Shown here: in pieces, positions 1 to 5,281 of the stretch
How positions within the stretch are numbered: position 1 is the first letter of the stretch
Layout of the letters: each line of letters begins with the position of its first letter
Assembly (NCBI GenBank): GCA_024638345.1
Contig: JAHEKL010000032.1
Span: forward strand, 1-5,790
Source: Gammaproteobacteria bacterium
GTDB lineage: Bacteria > Gemmatimonadota > Gemmatimonadetes > Longimicrobiales > Gaopeijiaceae
Reading direction: 5' to 3'
DNA length: 5,790 nt
Made by a program: the position numbers and the translations under genes
Notes under the pieces: generated by a model
Database searches by the model: none
Told to the model about the DNA's origin: nothing
What the model saw: the letters and a program-made list of their open reading frames with translations, nothing else

Positions 1-635
1 TGCTCCGGCAGCAGCTGACCCTTGTAGACGATCACCCTCGATGAGAAGCTGACCGCACTGTAGAGATCGACCTCTTCCAGGTTGAGCTCCCGGATCGCGT
101 GGTACGCTTGCTTGCGAATCAACAGGAGCTGCCTTTCGAAAGCAGCCGGCGAGAGCCCTTTGGCCGCTCGGGCGAAGACCTGCTGCACGACGGGCTCGCC
201 CTCTCGAGCGCCGCTGCCCAGGAGCTCGTTGTTCGTAGGCACTCTTCGCCAACCCAGGAAGCGCTGGCCTTGGGCCGCGATGTACCGTTCGACCACGGCC
301 TTGCATCGGGCACGCTCCGACCGGTCCTGCGGGAGGAATATCATGCCCACCCCGTAGAGGCCCGGCTCTGGAAGCTCGAAGCCCAGGGCTTCCTTGCCGA
401 TCTCCGCGAAGAACTCGTGTGGTAGCGCCAGGAGGATTCCGGCTCCGTCGCCCGTGTTCTCTTCCGGTCCGGTGGCGGACCGGTGAGACATGCGGATCAA
501 GGCGGTGAGCCCGTCCGCCACGATCGAGTGGGATCGCTCTCCCTTCACATTGGCCACGATGGCCACGCCGCAGCTGTCCTTCTCCAGCTTCGGGTCGTAC
601 AAGCCCACTGCGTTCGGAAGCCCGGAACGGGTCAT
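1..635 (-). CDS. gltB: Glutamate synthase large subunit, N-terminal part (3' end beyond window)
   Basis: The large subunit of glutamate synthase (GOGAT) takes ammonia from glutamine and, through an internal tunnel, makes glutamate from 2-oxoglutarate in the cytoplasm. About 211 codons are present and all are open. The protein begins MTRSGLPNAVGLYDP and reaches DSCGVAIVAN, where Cys22 is the expected class II amidotransferase nucleophile. In this family the residues before that Cys are a propeptide removed on maturation. The downstream stretch SHRSATGPEENTGDGAGI (residues 50-67) matches the family's HRGA...GDGAG signature, with Ser where Gly is usual. FSSRVIVYKGQLL near the window edge also fits GltB. 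The start is ATG at 635-633, chosen because GGGAGG lies 5 nt upstream and the ATG overlaps the regulator stop as ATGA. The gene would be about 1,500 codons when complete. The family call is firm; the electron donor cannot be told from this fragment. Confidence 0.93.
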   Translation of the reverse strand, partial: MTRSGLPNAVGLYDPKLEKDSCGVAIVANVKGERSHSIVADGLTALIRMSHRSATGPEENTGDGAGILLALPHEFFAEIGKEALGFELPEPGLYGVGMIFLPQDRSERARCKAVVERYIAAQGQRFLGWRRVPTNNELLGSGAREGEPVVQQVFARAAKGLSPAAFERQLLLIRKQAYHAIRELNLEEVDLYSAVSFSSRVIVYKGQLLPE

Positions 636-1561
636 AGCTGCCTCCCGGACACCGGCGCCCCGTTCGTGCGAACCGGCGTGGGGGAGTCGTGCTCCCGTAG
701 ATATTGAACCAGCGTATCGACCAGGGGAGACAGCGTTCGATCCCTTCGGTGGACCAGCGCCAGCGGCCTCATCAGCGTCGGCCGCAGCTCGGCCGTCTGG
801 AGAAGCCCACGGGCCACCTCCACTCGGACCGTCCTCTGTGGGAGGATGCCCACGCCGTCGGTTTCGGCCACTGCCGACTTGATTGAGTCGATGTTGTCGA
901 AGGAGCTCTCGATCGTAGGCTGAGCACCGTGTTTACGCAGGTAGGATCGGATCTCCCTGGATATCCTGAGGCCTTGGTCGAACCCGATCAGCCGCTCTCC
1001 CTCGAGGTCCGTTGGACCGATTCGGCTGCGTGAGGAGAGCCGATGCCCGACACGAAACACGGCCACCATCCGCTCATCTCGAAGCGGAATTGCCGCCAGG
1101 TCCGACCATCGGTCCGGGTACGAGAGGATTCCTACGTGCGCCTTGCCCTCCTGAATCCAGTCATGGACCGCTTGAGGCTGCAGATAATGAATCTGAATGG
1201 AGACCTGAGGATGCTCTTCCTTGAATCCGCTACGCACTTCGTTCAAGTGGGGTACGTCGGCCGAATAGATGGACGCGATGTCGATTCTTCCACGCAAAGG
1301 CGATCCCGCGCCGGCGACCTCCCGCTCGAGACGCTCGTAGCGTTCCAAGATCTCGCGGCAGCCCTCGTAGTAGACCTTTCCCCAGGGCGTGAGTCCACAC
1401 GGTCGCGTGGAGCGATCGATGAGCTCGACTCCGAGCTCTTCCTCCAAGCTCCGAATTCGCTGGGACGCAGCGGACTGGGTGATCCCGTTCCTCTCTGCTC
1501 CGCGCGAGAAGTTCCCCTCCTGCGCCACGTCGCAGAAGATTCGAATCGTTGCTAATGACAT
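632..1561 (-). CDS. LysR-family transcriptional regulator next to gltB
   Basis: A 309-aa LysR-type regulator, the usual family length. The N-terminal winged helix-turn-helix is plain: residues 1-50 run MSLATIRIFCDVAQEGNFSR, then ITQSAASQRIRSLEEELG (27-44) as the recognition region, then LTPWGKVYYEG, followed by the linker helix. Residues from about 90 onward (GRIDIASIYS, FKEEHPQVSI, GVGILPQ) form the two-lobed ligand-binding domain. The tail TPVRTNGAPVSGRQL extends past the usual fold. The start is ATG 1561-1559; an in-frame TAG lies eight codons upstream, so no longer form is possible. No Shine-Dalgarno precedes it, consistent with a leaderless message. The stop TGA overlaps the gltB ATG by 4 nt. 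Control of glutamate synthase, as GltC does in Bacillus, is inferred from position only; the sequence is not clearly GltC. The ligand is unknown. Confidence 0.93.
   Translation of the reverse strand: MSLATIRIFCDVAQEGNFSRGAERNGITQSAASQRIRSLEEELGVELIDRSTRPCGLTPWGKVYYEGCREILERYERLEREVAGAGSPLRGRIDIASIYSADVPHLNEVRSGFKEEHPQVSIQIHYLQPQAVHDWIQEGKAHVGILSYPDRWSDLAAIPLRDERMVAVFRVGHRLSSRSRIGPTDLEGERLIGFDQGLRISREIRSYLRKHGAQPTIESSFDNIDSIKSAVAETDGVGILPQRTVRVEVARGLLQTAELRPTLMRPLALVHRRDRTLSPLVDTLVQYLREHDSPTPVRTNGAPVSGRQL
641..646 (-). promoter_or_regulatory. Shine-Dalgarno for gltB inside the LysR gene
   Basis: On the minus strand GGGAGG is followed by 5 nt (CAGCT) and then ATG. It lies within the last codons of the regulator gene. 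It fixes the gltB start and allows both re-initiation by terminating ribosomes and independent loading. Confidence 0.8.
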
Positions 1562-1569
1562 AGCGGACC

Positions 1570-1597
1570 AAGATAAGATGAACTACTTTAATGTCAA
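1570..1597 (-). promoter_or_regulatory. Sigma70-like promoter of the LysR-gltB operon
   Basis: On the minus strand a perfect -35 box TTGACA (1597-1592) is followed after 16 bp by TATCTT (1575-1570), which matches four of six -10 consensus bases. Only 8 nt separate the -10 box from the ATG at 1561, so transcription should start at or within a nucleotide or two of the start codon. The surrounding AT-richness stands out from the GC-rich flanks. This is a pattern call without start-site data. Confidence 0.6.
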
Positions 1598-1603
1598 ACC
1601 CGC

Positions 1604-1623
1604 ATAAGATTAGAATAGTTAAT
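1604..1623. promoter_or_regulatory. Candidate LysR operator (ATTA-N7-TAAT)
   Basis: The inverted repeat ATTA-GAATAGT-TAAT at 1609-1623 has the T-N11-A layout (T1610, A1622) typical of LysR binding sites. It is centred near -54 relative to the predicted start of the LysR message and just upstream of its -35 box, which would suit autoregulation. The heptamer ATAAGAT at 1604-1610 recurs at 1573-1579, over the -10 box, 31 bp away or about three helical turns. That spacing could let a tetramer contact both. The motif is short and the region AT-rich, so the call is tentative. Confidence 0.35.
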
Positions 1624-1727
1624 GACCTAGGGCAAGGACCCGGGGCTTCTTCCGCCTCGGGCGAACCGGGCCTTCGTCGTACCTCGCGCGTCTCCATTCG
1701 GACACATCGGCAGACCCGGATCCACCA

Positions 1728-1756
1728 GGCTCCCGCGGGGAGGCCACGACGCCTCC
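1728..1756 (+). other. Two overlapping, mutually exclusive hairpins
   Basis: GGCTCCC (1728-1734) can pair with GGGA and GCC (1738-1741, 1743-1745) around a GCG loop, with G1742 bulged. Alternatively GGAGGC (1739-1744) pairs perfectly with GCCTCC (1751-1756) around a 6-nt loop. The two share 1739-1744 and cannot form together. They matter only if this stretch is transcribed toward gyrA, which is not shown. Confidence 0.3.
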
Positions 1757-1817
1757 GAAACATGGCGAGATCCCCCGTTTTCCGTTAGTTTTCAAGGGTT
1801 ATCGAGCGCTACTGAAG

Positions 1818-1843
1818 CGGCGCGGACCGAGGGGTCCGTGCCG
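1818..1843 (+). other. 11-bp stem-loop in the gyrA upstream region
   Basis: CGGCGCGGACC (1818-1828), loop GAGG, then GGTCCGTGCCG (1833-1843) gives 11 consecutive pairs, ten Watson-Crick and one G-U (1822-1839), on the plus-strand RNA. The minus-strand RNA would have a C-A mismatch there. No T-run follows, so it is not a normal intrinsic terminator. It is the strongest stem in the region. Confidence 0.5.
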
Positions 1844-1876
1844 GGCATCCGGGGAGCTCGCAGCGCGCTCGCAGAC

Positions 1877-1927
1877 GGGTAGGGAGAATCCCCGAATCGG
1901 CGGTCAACGCCGGAGAAGCCCCTGCCC
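1877..1927 (+). other. Two-tier stem-loop in the gyrA upstream region
   Basis: GGGTAGGG (1877-1884) pairs with CCCTGCCC (1920-1927) over 8 bp including one U-G. The enclosed loop contains CGGCG-GTCAA-CGCCG (1898-1912), a perfect 5-bp hairpin extendable by one U-G pair. A weaker GGGA/TCCC hairpin (1882-1892) competes with the outer stem. The wobble pairs favour plus-strand RNA. Confidence 0.4.
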
Positions 1928-1975
1928 ACTTTCCGCACACTCCGCAGTCGACACGGACCCGCGCGCAGGACCGCA

Positions 1976-1994
1976 CGGTGGCGGGTCGCCACTG
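1976..1994 (+). other. Stem-loop just upstream of the gyrA start
   Basis: CGGTGGCG (1976-1983) pairs with CGCCACTG (1987-1994) around a 3-nt GGT loop, 8 bp with one G-U (1977-1993). It ends 28 nt before the preferred gyrA ATG. No T-run follows. Stems of this size do occur by chance in GC-rich DNA. Confidence 0.4.
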
Positions 1995-2015
1995 AGTCAT
2001 CACCACTTTGACAGG

Positions 2016-2031
2016 CGAATCCATGGATTCG
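2016..2031. repeat. Perfect 16-bp palindrome centred on the gyrA start codon
   Basis: CGAATCCATGGATTCG is identical to its reverse complement; the gyrA ATG occupies 2023-2025. As RNA it folds into a 6-bp stem (2016-2021 with 2026-2031) with a CAUG tetraloop that displays the AUG. As DNA it could be a dimeric protein site. The palindrome is certain; any function is inference. Confidence 0.6.
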
Positions 2032-4524
2032 GAAGACGGACAGCAGGTCCTTTCCCGACTTCTCGAAGACGAGATGCGCGAGTCGTTCATCGACTACTCG
2101 ATGAGCGTGATCGTGCAACGAGCGCTCCCCGACGTACGAGACGGCCTGAAACCGGTCCACCGTCGGATCCTGTACGCCATGAACGATCTCGGGCTCAGCC
2201 CGGGCCGAGCGTACAAGAAGAGCGCAACCGTCGTTGGAGAGGTCCTCGGTAAGTACCATCCTCACGGGGATAGCGCCATCTACGACTCGATGGTCCGAAT
2301 GGCGCAAGGGTTCTCGCTTCGATATCCGCTTGTGGACGGACAGGGAAACTTCGGCTCGATCGATGGGGACTCGGCCGCCGCGTACCGGTACACCGAAGCC
2401 CGGATGACCGCGATGGCCTTGGAGATGCTGGAGGACATCGCGAAGGAGACCGTCGCGTTCGCCTCCAACTTCGACGGCCAGCTGGAGGAGCCCACCGTCC
2501 TGCCGGCGAAGCTTCCGAATCTGCTCGTCAACGGCTCATCCGGTATCGCGGTCGGGATGGCGACGAATATCCCGCCTCACAACCTGCGCGAAGTGACCGC
2601 TGCGGTATCCGCGCTGATCCAAGATCCGGAGCTTCCTCAGGAGGAACTCGAGAGCCTGGTCCGTGGCCCCGACTTCCCGACGGGAGGATTCATCTGTGGA
2701 AGGGACGGAATCCGGGACGCTTATCGAACCGGACGAGGCCGTGTGGTCATGCGCGCTCGGGCCGACATCGAGACGATGGATTCCCAGGCCGAGCGGATCG
2801 TGGTCCGTGAGATCCCGTTCATGGTCAACAAGACGCGACTGATCGAGCAGATCGCGGGGTTGGTCCGCGAGAAGAGGGTCACCGAAGTGGCCGCGCTGAG
2901 GGACGAGTCGGACCGCGAAGGCATGCGGATCGTAATCGAGCTCAAGCGTGACGCGATCGCACAGGTGGTCTTGAACCAGCTGTACAAGCACACGCAGATG
3001 CAGTCGACTTTCGGGACGATCCTGCTCGCGCTCGTGGACGGGGTCCCTCGAGTTCTGACTCTCAGGCAAATGCTGCTCCAGTTCGTCGACCACCGACATG
3101 AGGTGGTCGTAAAGCGGAGCGAGTTCGATCTGCGGAAAGCGCGGGAGCGGGAGCACATCCTCGAAGGTCTCAAGACCGCCGTCGACAACATCGACGAGGT
3201 CATCAAGATCATCCGAGGCTCTCAGGACTCACCCACCGCCTCGGCGGCACTGCAGGAATCGTTCGAGCTCACACAGGTTCAGGCCGAGGCCATCCTGAAC
3301 ATGCGGTTGGCCCGTCTTACCGGTCTGGAGATGGGGAAGCTGGACGAGGAGCTGACCCAGATCCGTGCCCGGATCGCCGAGCTGGACGAGCTTCTCGCGA
3401 GCCGGGACCTGCGTCTGAAGGTGATAACGGACGAGCTCGACCAGCTCGCCCAGAAGTACGGCGACGACCGGCGCACGGAAGTCATCGGGGAGCACTCCGA
3501 TCTCGAGATGGAGGATCTGATCGCGGACGAGGAAGTCGTCCTGACGATCAGCCGTCAGGGTTACGTCAAGCGCATCCCGATCGATACGTATCGATCCCAG
3601 CGGCGCGGTGGGCGGGGGTTGAAGGGGATGGGGACAAAGGATGAGGACTGGGTCGAGCACGTCTTCATAGCGTCGACGCACGACGTTCTCATGATCTTCA
3701 CTCGGGGCGGTCAGTGCTACTGGCTCAAGGTGTGGCAGATTCCCCAGGGAACACGACAGTCTCGCGGGAAGCCGATCGTGAACCTCCTGAACATCGACTC
3801 CGACTCGAAGATCGCATCGGTAGTGCCCGTGCGTGAGTTCAGTGACGACCGATTTCTCCTGTTCTGCACCCGCAAGGGCGTGGTCAAGAAGACCGCGCTC
3901 TCGGCCTACGGGAACATTCGGACAGTAGGGCTGAACGCCATCAACATCCGTGATGGGGACGAGCTGATCGAGGTCAAGATCACCGGCGGAGAGGACGAGG
4001 TGATCCTGGCCACCCGACTGGGAATGGCGATCCGATTCCACGAGTCGGACTGCCGACCCATCGGTCGCGCGACCGAGGGCGTGCGAGGGATCTCGCTGAA
4101 GAAGGACGATCTGGTCGTCGGGATGGTCGTAGTCCGCCCAGACTCCACCCTGCTCGTCGTGACTGAAGGCGGAATGGGAAAGAGGACGGAGGTGGATGCC
4201 TACCGGCTTCAGAAGCGGGCCGGGAAGGGGGTCATCAACATGAGGCTCACCGACCGGACCGGGAGGGTCGTCGCGATCAAGTCCGTCGCCCCCGGCGACG
4301 AGCTGATGCTGATCACCCGGCGCGGCGTCGTGAATCGCCAGCAAGCAGACGAGATCCGAATCATCGGTCGGGCAACGCAAGGGGTCCGGTTGGTGGCGCT
4401 GGACGATGAGGACGAGATCATGGACGTCGCTCGTGTCGTGCCCGACGAGAACGGCATCGAGGAGGAAGCAGAGTTGGACGAAGAGGAGATCGTTTCGGCC
4501 ACCGATGGCGGGGGAGATGAGTAG
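2023..4524 (+). CDS. gyrA: DNA gyrase subunit A
   Basis: The breakage-reunion subunit of gyrase acts with GyrB as an A2B2 complex to introduce negative supercoils using ATP. The protein is 833 aa, normal for the family. Catalytic Tyr123 sits in AAAYRYTEARM. The quinolone-determining stretch HPHGDSAIYD has Ser84 and Asp88, the sensitive-type residues (E. coli Ser83, Asp87). The DNA-gate/coiled-coil part extends to about residue 490. The C-terminal pinwheel shows six blade motifs near residues 513, 562, 619, 667, 717 and 768, and the GyrA-box QRRGGRG at 526-532, which separates it from ParC. The tail (808-822) is very acidic. Start: ATG 2023 has AGG 7 nt upstream; an in-frame TTG at 2008 would add five residues but has no ribosome site. 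The TAG stop overlaps the phosphatase gene by 8 nt. gyrB is not in the window. Confidence 0.98.
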   Translation: MDSEDGQQVLSRLLEDEMRESFIDYSMSVIVQRALPDVRDGLKPVHRRILYAMNDLGLSPGRAYKKSATVVGEVLGKYHPHGDSAIYDSMVRMAQGFSLRYPLVDGQGNFGSIDGDSAAAYRYTEARMTAMALEMLEDIAKETVAFASNFDGQLEEPTVLPAKLPNLLVNGSSGIAVGMATNIPPHNLREVTAAVSALIQDPELPQEELESLVRGPDFPTGGFICGRDGIRDAYRTGRGRVVMRARADIETMDSQAERIVVREIPFMVNKTRLIEQIAGLVREKRVTEVAALRDESDREGMRIVIELKRDAIAQVVLNQLYKHTQMQSTFGTILLALVDGVPRVLTLRQMLLQFVDHRHEVVVKRSEFDLRKAREREHILEGLKTAVDNIDEVIKIIRGSQDSPTASAALQESFELTQVQAEAILNMRLARLTGLEMGKLDEELTQIRARIAELDELLASRDLRLKVITDELDQLAQKYGDDRRTEVIGEHSDLEMEDLIADEEVVLTISRQGYVKRIPIDTYRSQRRGGRGLKGMGTKDEDWVEHVFIASTHDVLMIFTRGGQCYWLKVWQIPQGTRQSRGKPIVNLLNIDSDSKIASVVPVREFSDDRFLLFCTRKGVVKKTALSAYGNIRTVGLNAINIRDGDELIEVKITGGEDEVILATRLGMAIRFHESDCRPIGRATEGVRGISLKKDDLVVGMVVVRPDSTLLVVTEGGMGKRTEVDAYRLQKRAGKGVINMRLTDRTGRVVAIKSVAPGDELMLITRRGVVNRQQADEIRIIGRATQGVRLVALDDEDEIMDVARVVPDENGIEEEAELDEEEIVSATDGGGDE
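3579..3596. repeat. Perfect 18-bp palindrome inside gyrA
   Basis: GATCGATACGTATCGATC equals its own reverse complement. It lies immediately before the GyrA-box and spans the codons for most of PIDTYRS. The encoded protein motif is common in GyrA, so some of the symmetry may be accidental to codon choice. Confidence 0.45.
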
Positions 4525-5203
4525 ACGGCTCGTTCTCTTCGATCTCGACGGGACCGTTCTTTCGGGTGGGCCGGCCAAGCGAGCGTTCGAGCTTGCTCTG
4601 TTGGACGTCTTCGGGACGGCCGGACCGATTCACGAGTGGGAGTTCTCCGGAAAGACCGATCCACAGATCGCGCGTGAGCTGCTGACCGAGGCCGGGATCG
4701 GAAACGAAGCGGTCGACAGCGGTCTGCCGGCGCTTTGGAAGCGCTATCTCGAGGAGATGGAGGAGCGACTGCAGGCTTGTCCGACTCGACCCCTGCCGGG
4801 TGTGACCGAGCTACTTCCGGCCCTCGAGGCCACCGGTGGGGCCGCGATGGCGATGTTGACCGGAAACGTGATCGGAGGGGCGAGATTGAAGCTGGGGTCT
4901 GCGGGGCTCTCCAGCTGGCTTTCCGTGGGCGCCTTCGGCTCGGATCACGAGGCCCGAAATGCGCTGCCGGCGGTCGCCATTCAGCGTGCCGAAGAGCACT
5001 GGGGAGTTCGATTCGGCGCCGACGAGGTCGTGGTCGTCGGGGACACACCGAGAGACGTGGAGTGCGGCCGCTCGAACGGAACGAGGACCGTGGCGGTCGC
5101 CACCGGACATTTCGGAGTCGACACCCTCGCGCGAGCCGGAGCCGACGTCGTCCTCGAGAGTCTCGTCGAGGTCGATCTCGCGCTGACGGCGATCTTGAGC
5201 TAG
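4517..5203 (+). CDS. HAD-superfamily phosphatase, phosphoglycolate-phosphatase-like
   Basis: A 228-aa haloacid-dehalogenase-type hydrolase, probably a cytoplasmic phosphomonoesterase. Motif I is FDLDGT with nucleophile Asp9 and acid/base Asp11. Motif II is MLTGN (Thr115). The motif III Lys is probably Lys125. Motif IV is GDTPRD (Asp176, Asp180). The region between motifs I and II (about residues 16-95, including SGKTDPQIARELL) is the helical C1 cap of subfamily I. The nearest known roles are phosphoglycolate phosphatase and related sugar- or nucleotide-phosphate phosphatases; the substrate cannot be read from sequence. Start: ATG 4517 puts motif I at the usual distance from the N-terminus and overlaps the gyrA stop by 8 nt. 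ATG 4505, four codons earlier, is also possible. Neither has a well-spaced ribosome site, so translation is probably coupled to gyrA. Stop is TAG. Confidence 0.9.
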   Translation: MSRRLVLFDLDGTVLSGGPAKRAFELALLDVFGTAGPIHEWEFSGKTDPQIARELLTEAGIGNEAVDSGLPALWKRYLEEMEERLQACPTRPLPGVTELLPALEATGGAAMAMLTGNVIGGARLKLGSAGLSSWLSVGAFGSDHEARNALPAVAIQRAEEHWGVRFGADEVVVVGDTPRDVECGRSNGTRTVAVATGHFGVDTLARAGADVVLESLVEVDLALTAILS

Positions 5204-5220
5204 ATCTTCGATGCCCCAGC

Positions 5221-5248
5221 GGTCGGGCGGCCAAAGCGGTCTCCGACC
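5221..5248 (+). other. Hairpin between the phosphatase and DsbA-like genes
   Basis: GGTCGG (5221-5226) pairs with CCGACC (5243-5248), and inside it GGCC (5229-5232) pairs with GGTC (5238-5241) with one G-U, leaving an AAAGC loop. There is no T-run, so it is a weak terminator candidate at best. It abuts an ATG at 5249 that is a less favoured start for the next gene. Confidence 0.3.
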
Positions 5249-5269
5249 ATGAGTGCACGGAAAACCCAT

Positions 5270-5275
5270 GGAGAG
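5270..5275 (+). promoter_or_regulatory. Shine-Dalgarno deciding the DsbA-like start
   Basis: GGAGAG is followed by a 6-nt spacer (ATCGAC) and GTG at 5282. The in-frame ATG at 5249 has no comparable purine tract upstream, so the GTG is preferred. Confidence 0.65.
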
Positions 5276-5281
5276 ATCGAC

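Larger units (their letters stand above)
1562..2022. other. Divergent intergenic region between LysR gene and gyrA
   Basis: 461 bp with no convincing gene. The first ~65 bp are AT-rich and hold the minus-strand promoter and candidate operator. A plus-strand TAGAAT at 1611-1616 resembles a -10 box that could serve gyrA, but no good -35 box precedes it and the gyrA promoter is not identified. From about 1625 on the sequence is GC-rich and holds several stem-loops, listed separately. A 65-codon plus ORF from 1591 lacks a ribosome site and encodes Arg/Pro-rich sequence without family features. No tRNA or U-tract terminator is visible. Confidence 0.6.

Noticed and set aside
1043..1555. 170-codon plus-strand frame opposite the LysR gene
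   Set aside because: The minus strand encodes a full LysR protein here; the plus frame has no family features.
1591..1788. 65-codon plus-strand ORF in the divergent region
   Set aside because: No Shine-Dalgarno, Arg/Pro-rich sequence, no domain; its first codons overlap the minus-strand promoter.
2008..2022. TTG start for gyrA, or TTGACA at 2008-2013 as a -35 box
   Set aside because: No ribosome site precedes the TTG, and no -10 box lies 16-18 bp after TTGACA, which would fall inside gyrA. ATG 2023 is better.
2256..2300. Possible quinolone-resistance substitution in GyrA
   Set aside because: Ser84 and Asp88 are the sensitive-type residues; no known resistance change is seen in this stretch.
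1792..2307. 171-codon minus-strand ORF overlapping the gyrA start
   Set aside because: More than half is antisense to conserved gyrA codons and the rest crosses the hairpin region; no supporting signal.
3229..4578. 449-codon open frame antisense to gyrA
   Set aside because: It mirrors gyrA codon structure, is rich in Asp/Pro/Leu/His without any recognisable domain, and has no ribosome site. It is a GC-bias shadow.
5221..5248. Intrinsic terminator after the phosphatase gene
   Set aside because: The stem is present but no T-run follows, so termination by the intrinsic mechanism is not supported.
4209..5258. 349-codon minus-strand open frame across the gyrA end and the phosphatase
   Set aside because: Low-complexity Arg/Ser/Pro sequence opposite a gene with complete HAD motifs; a shadow frame.
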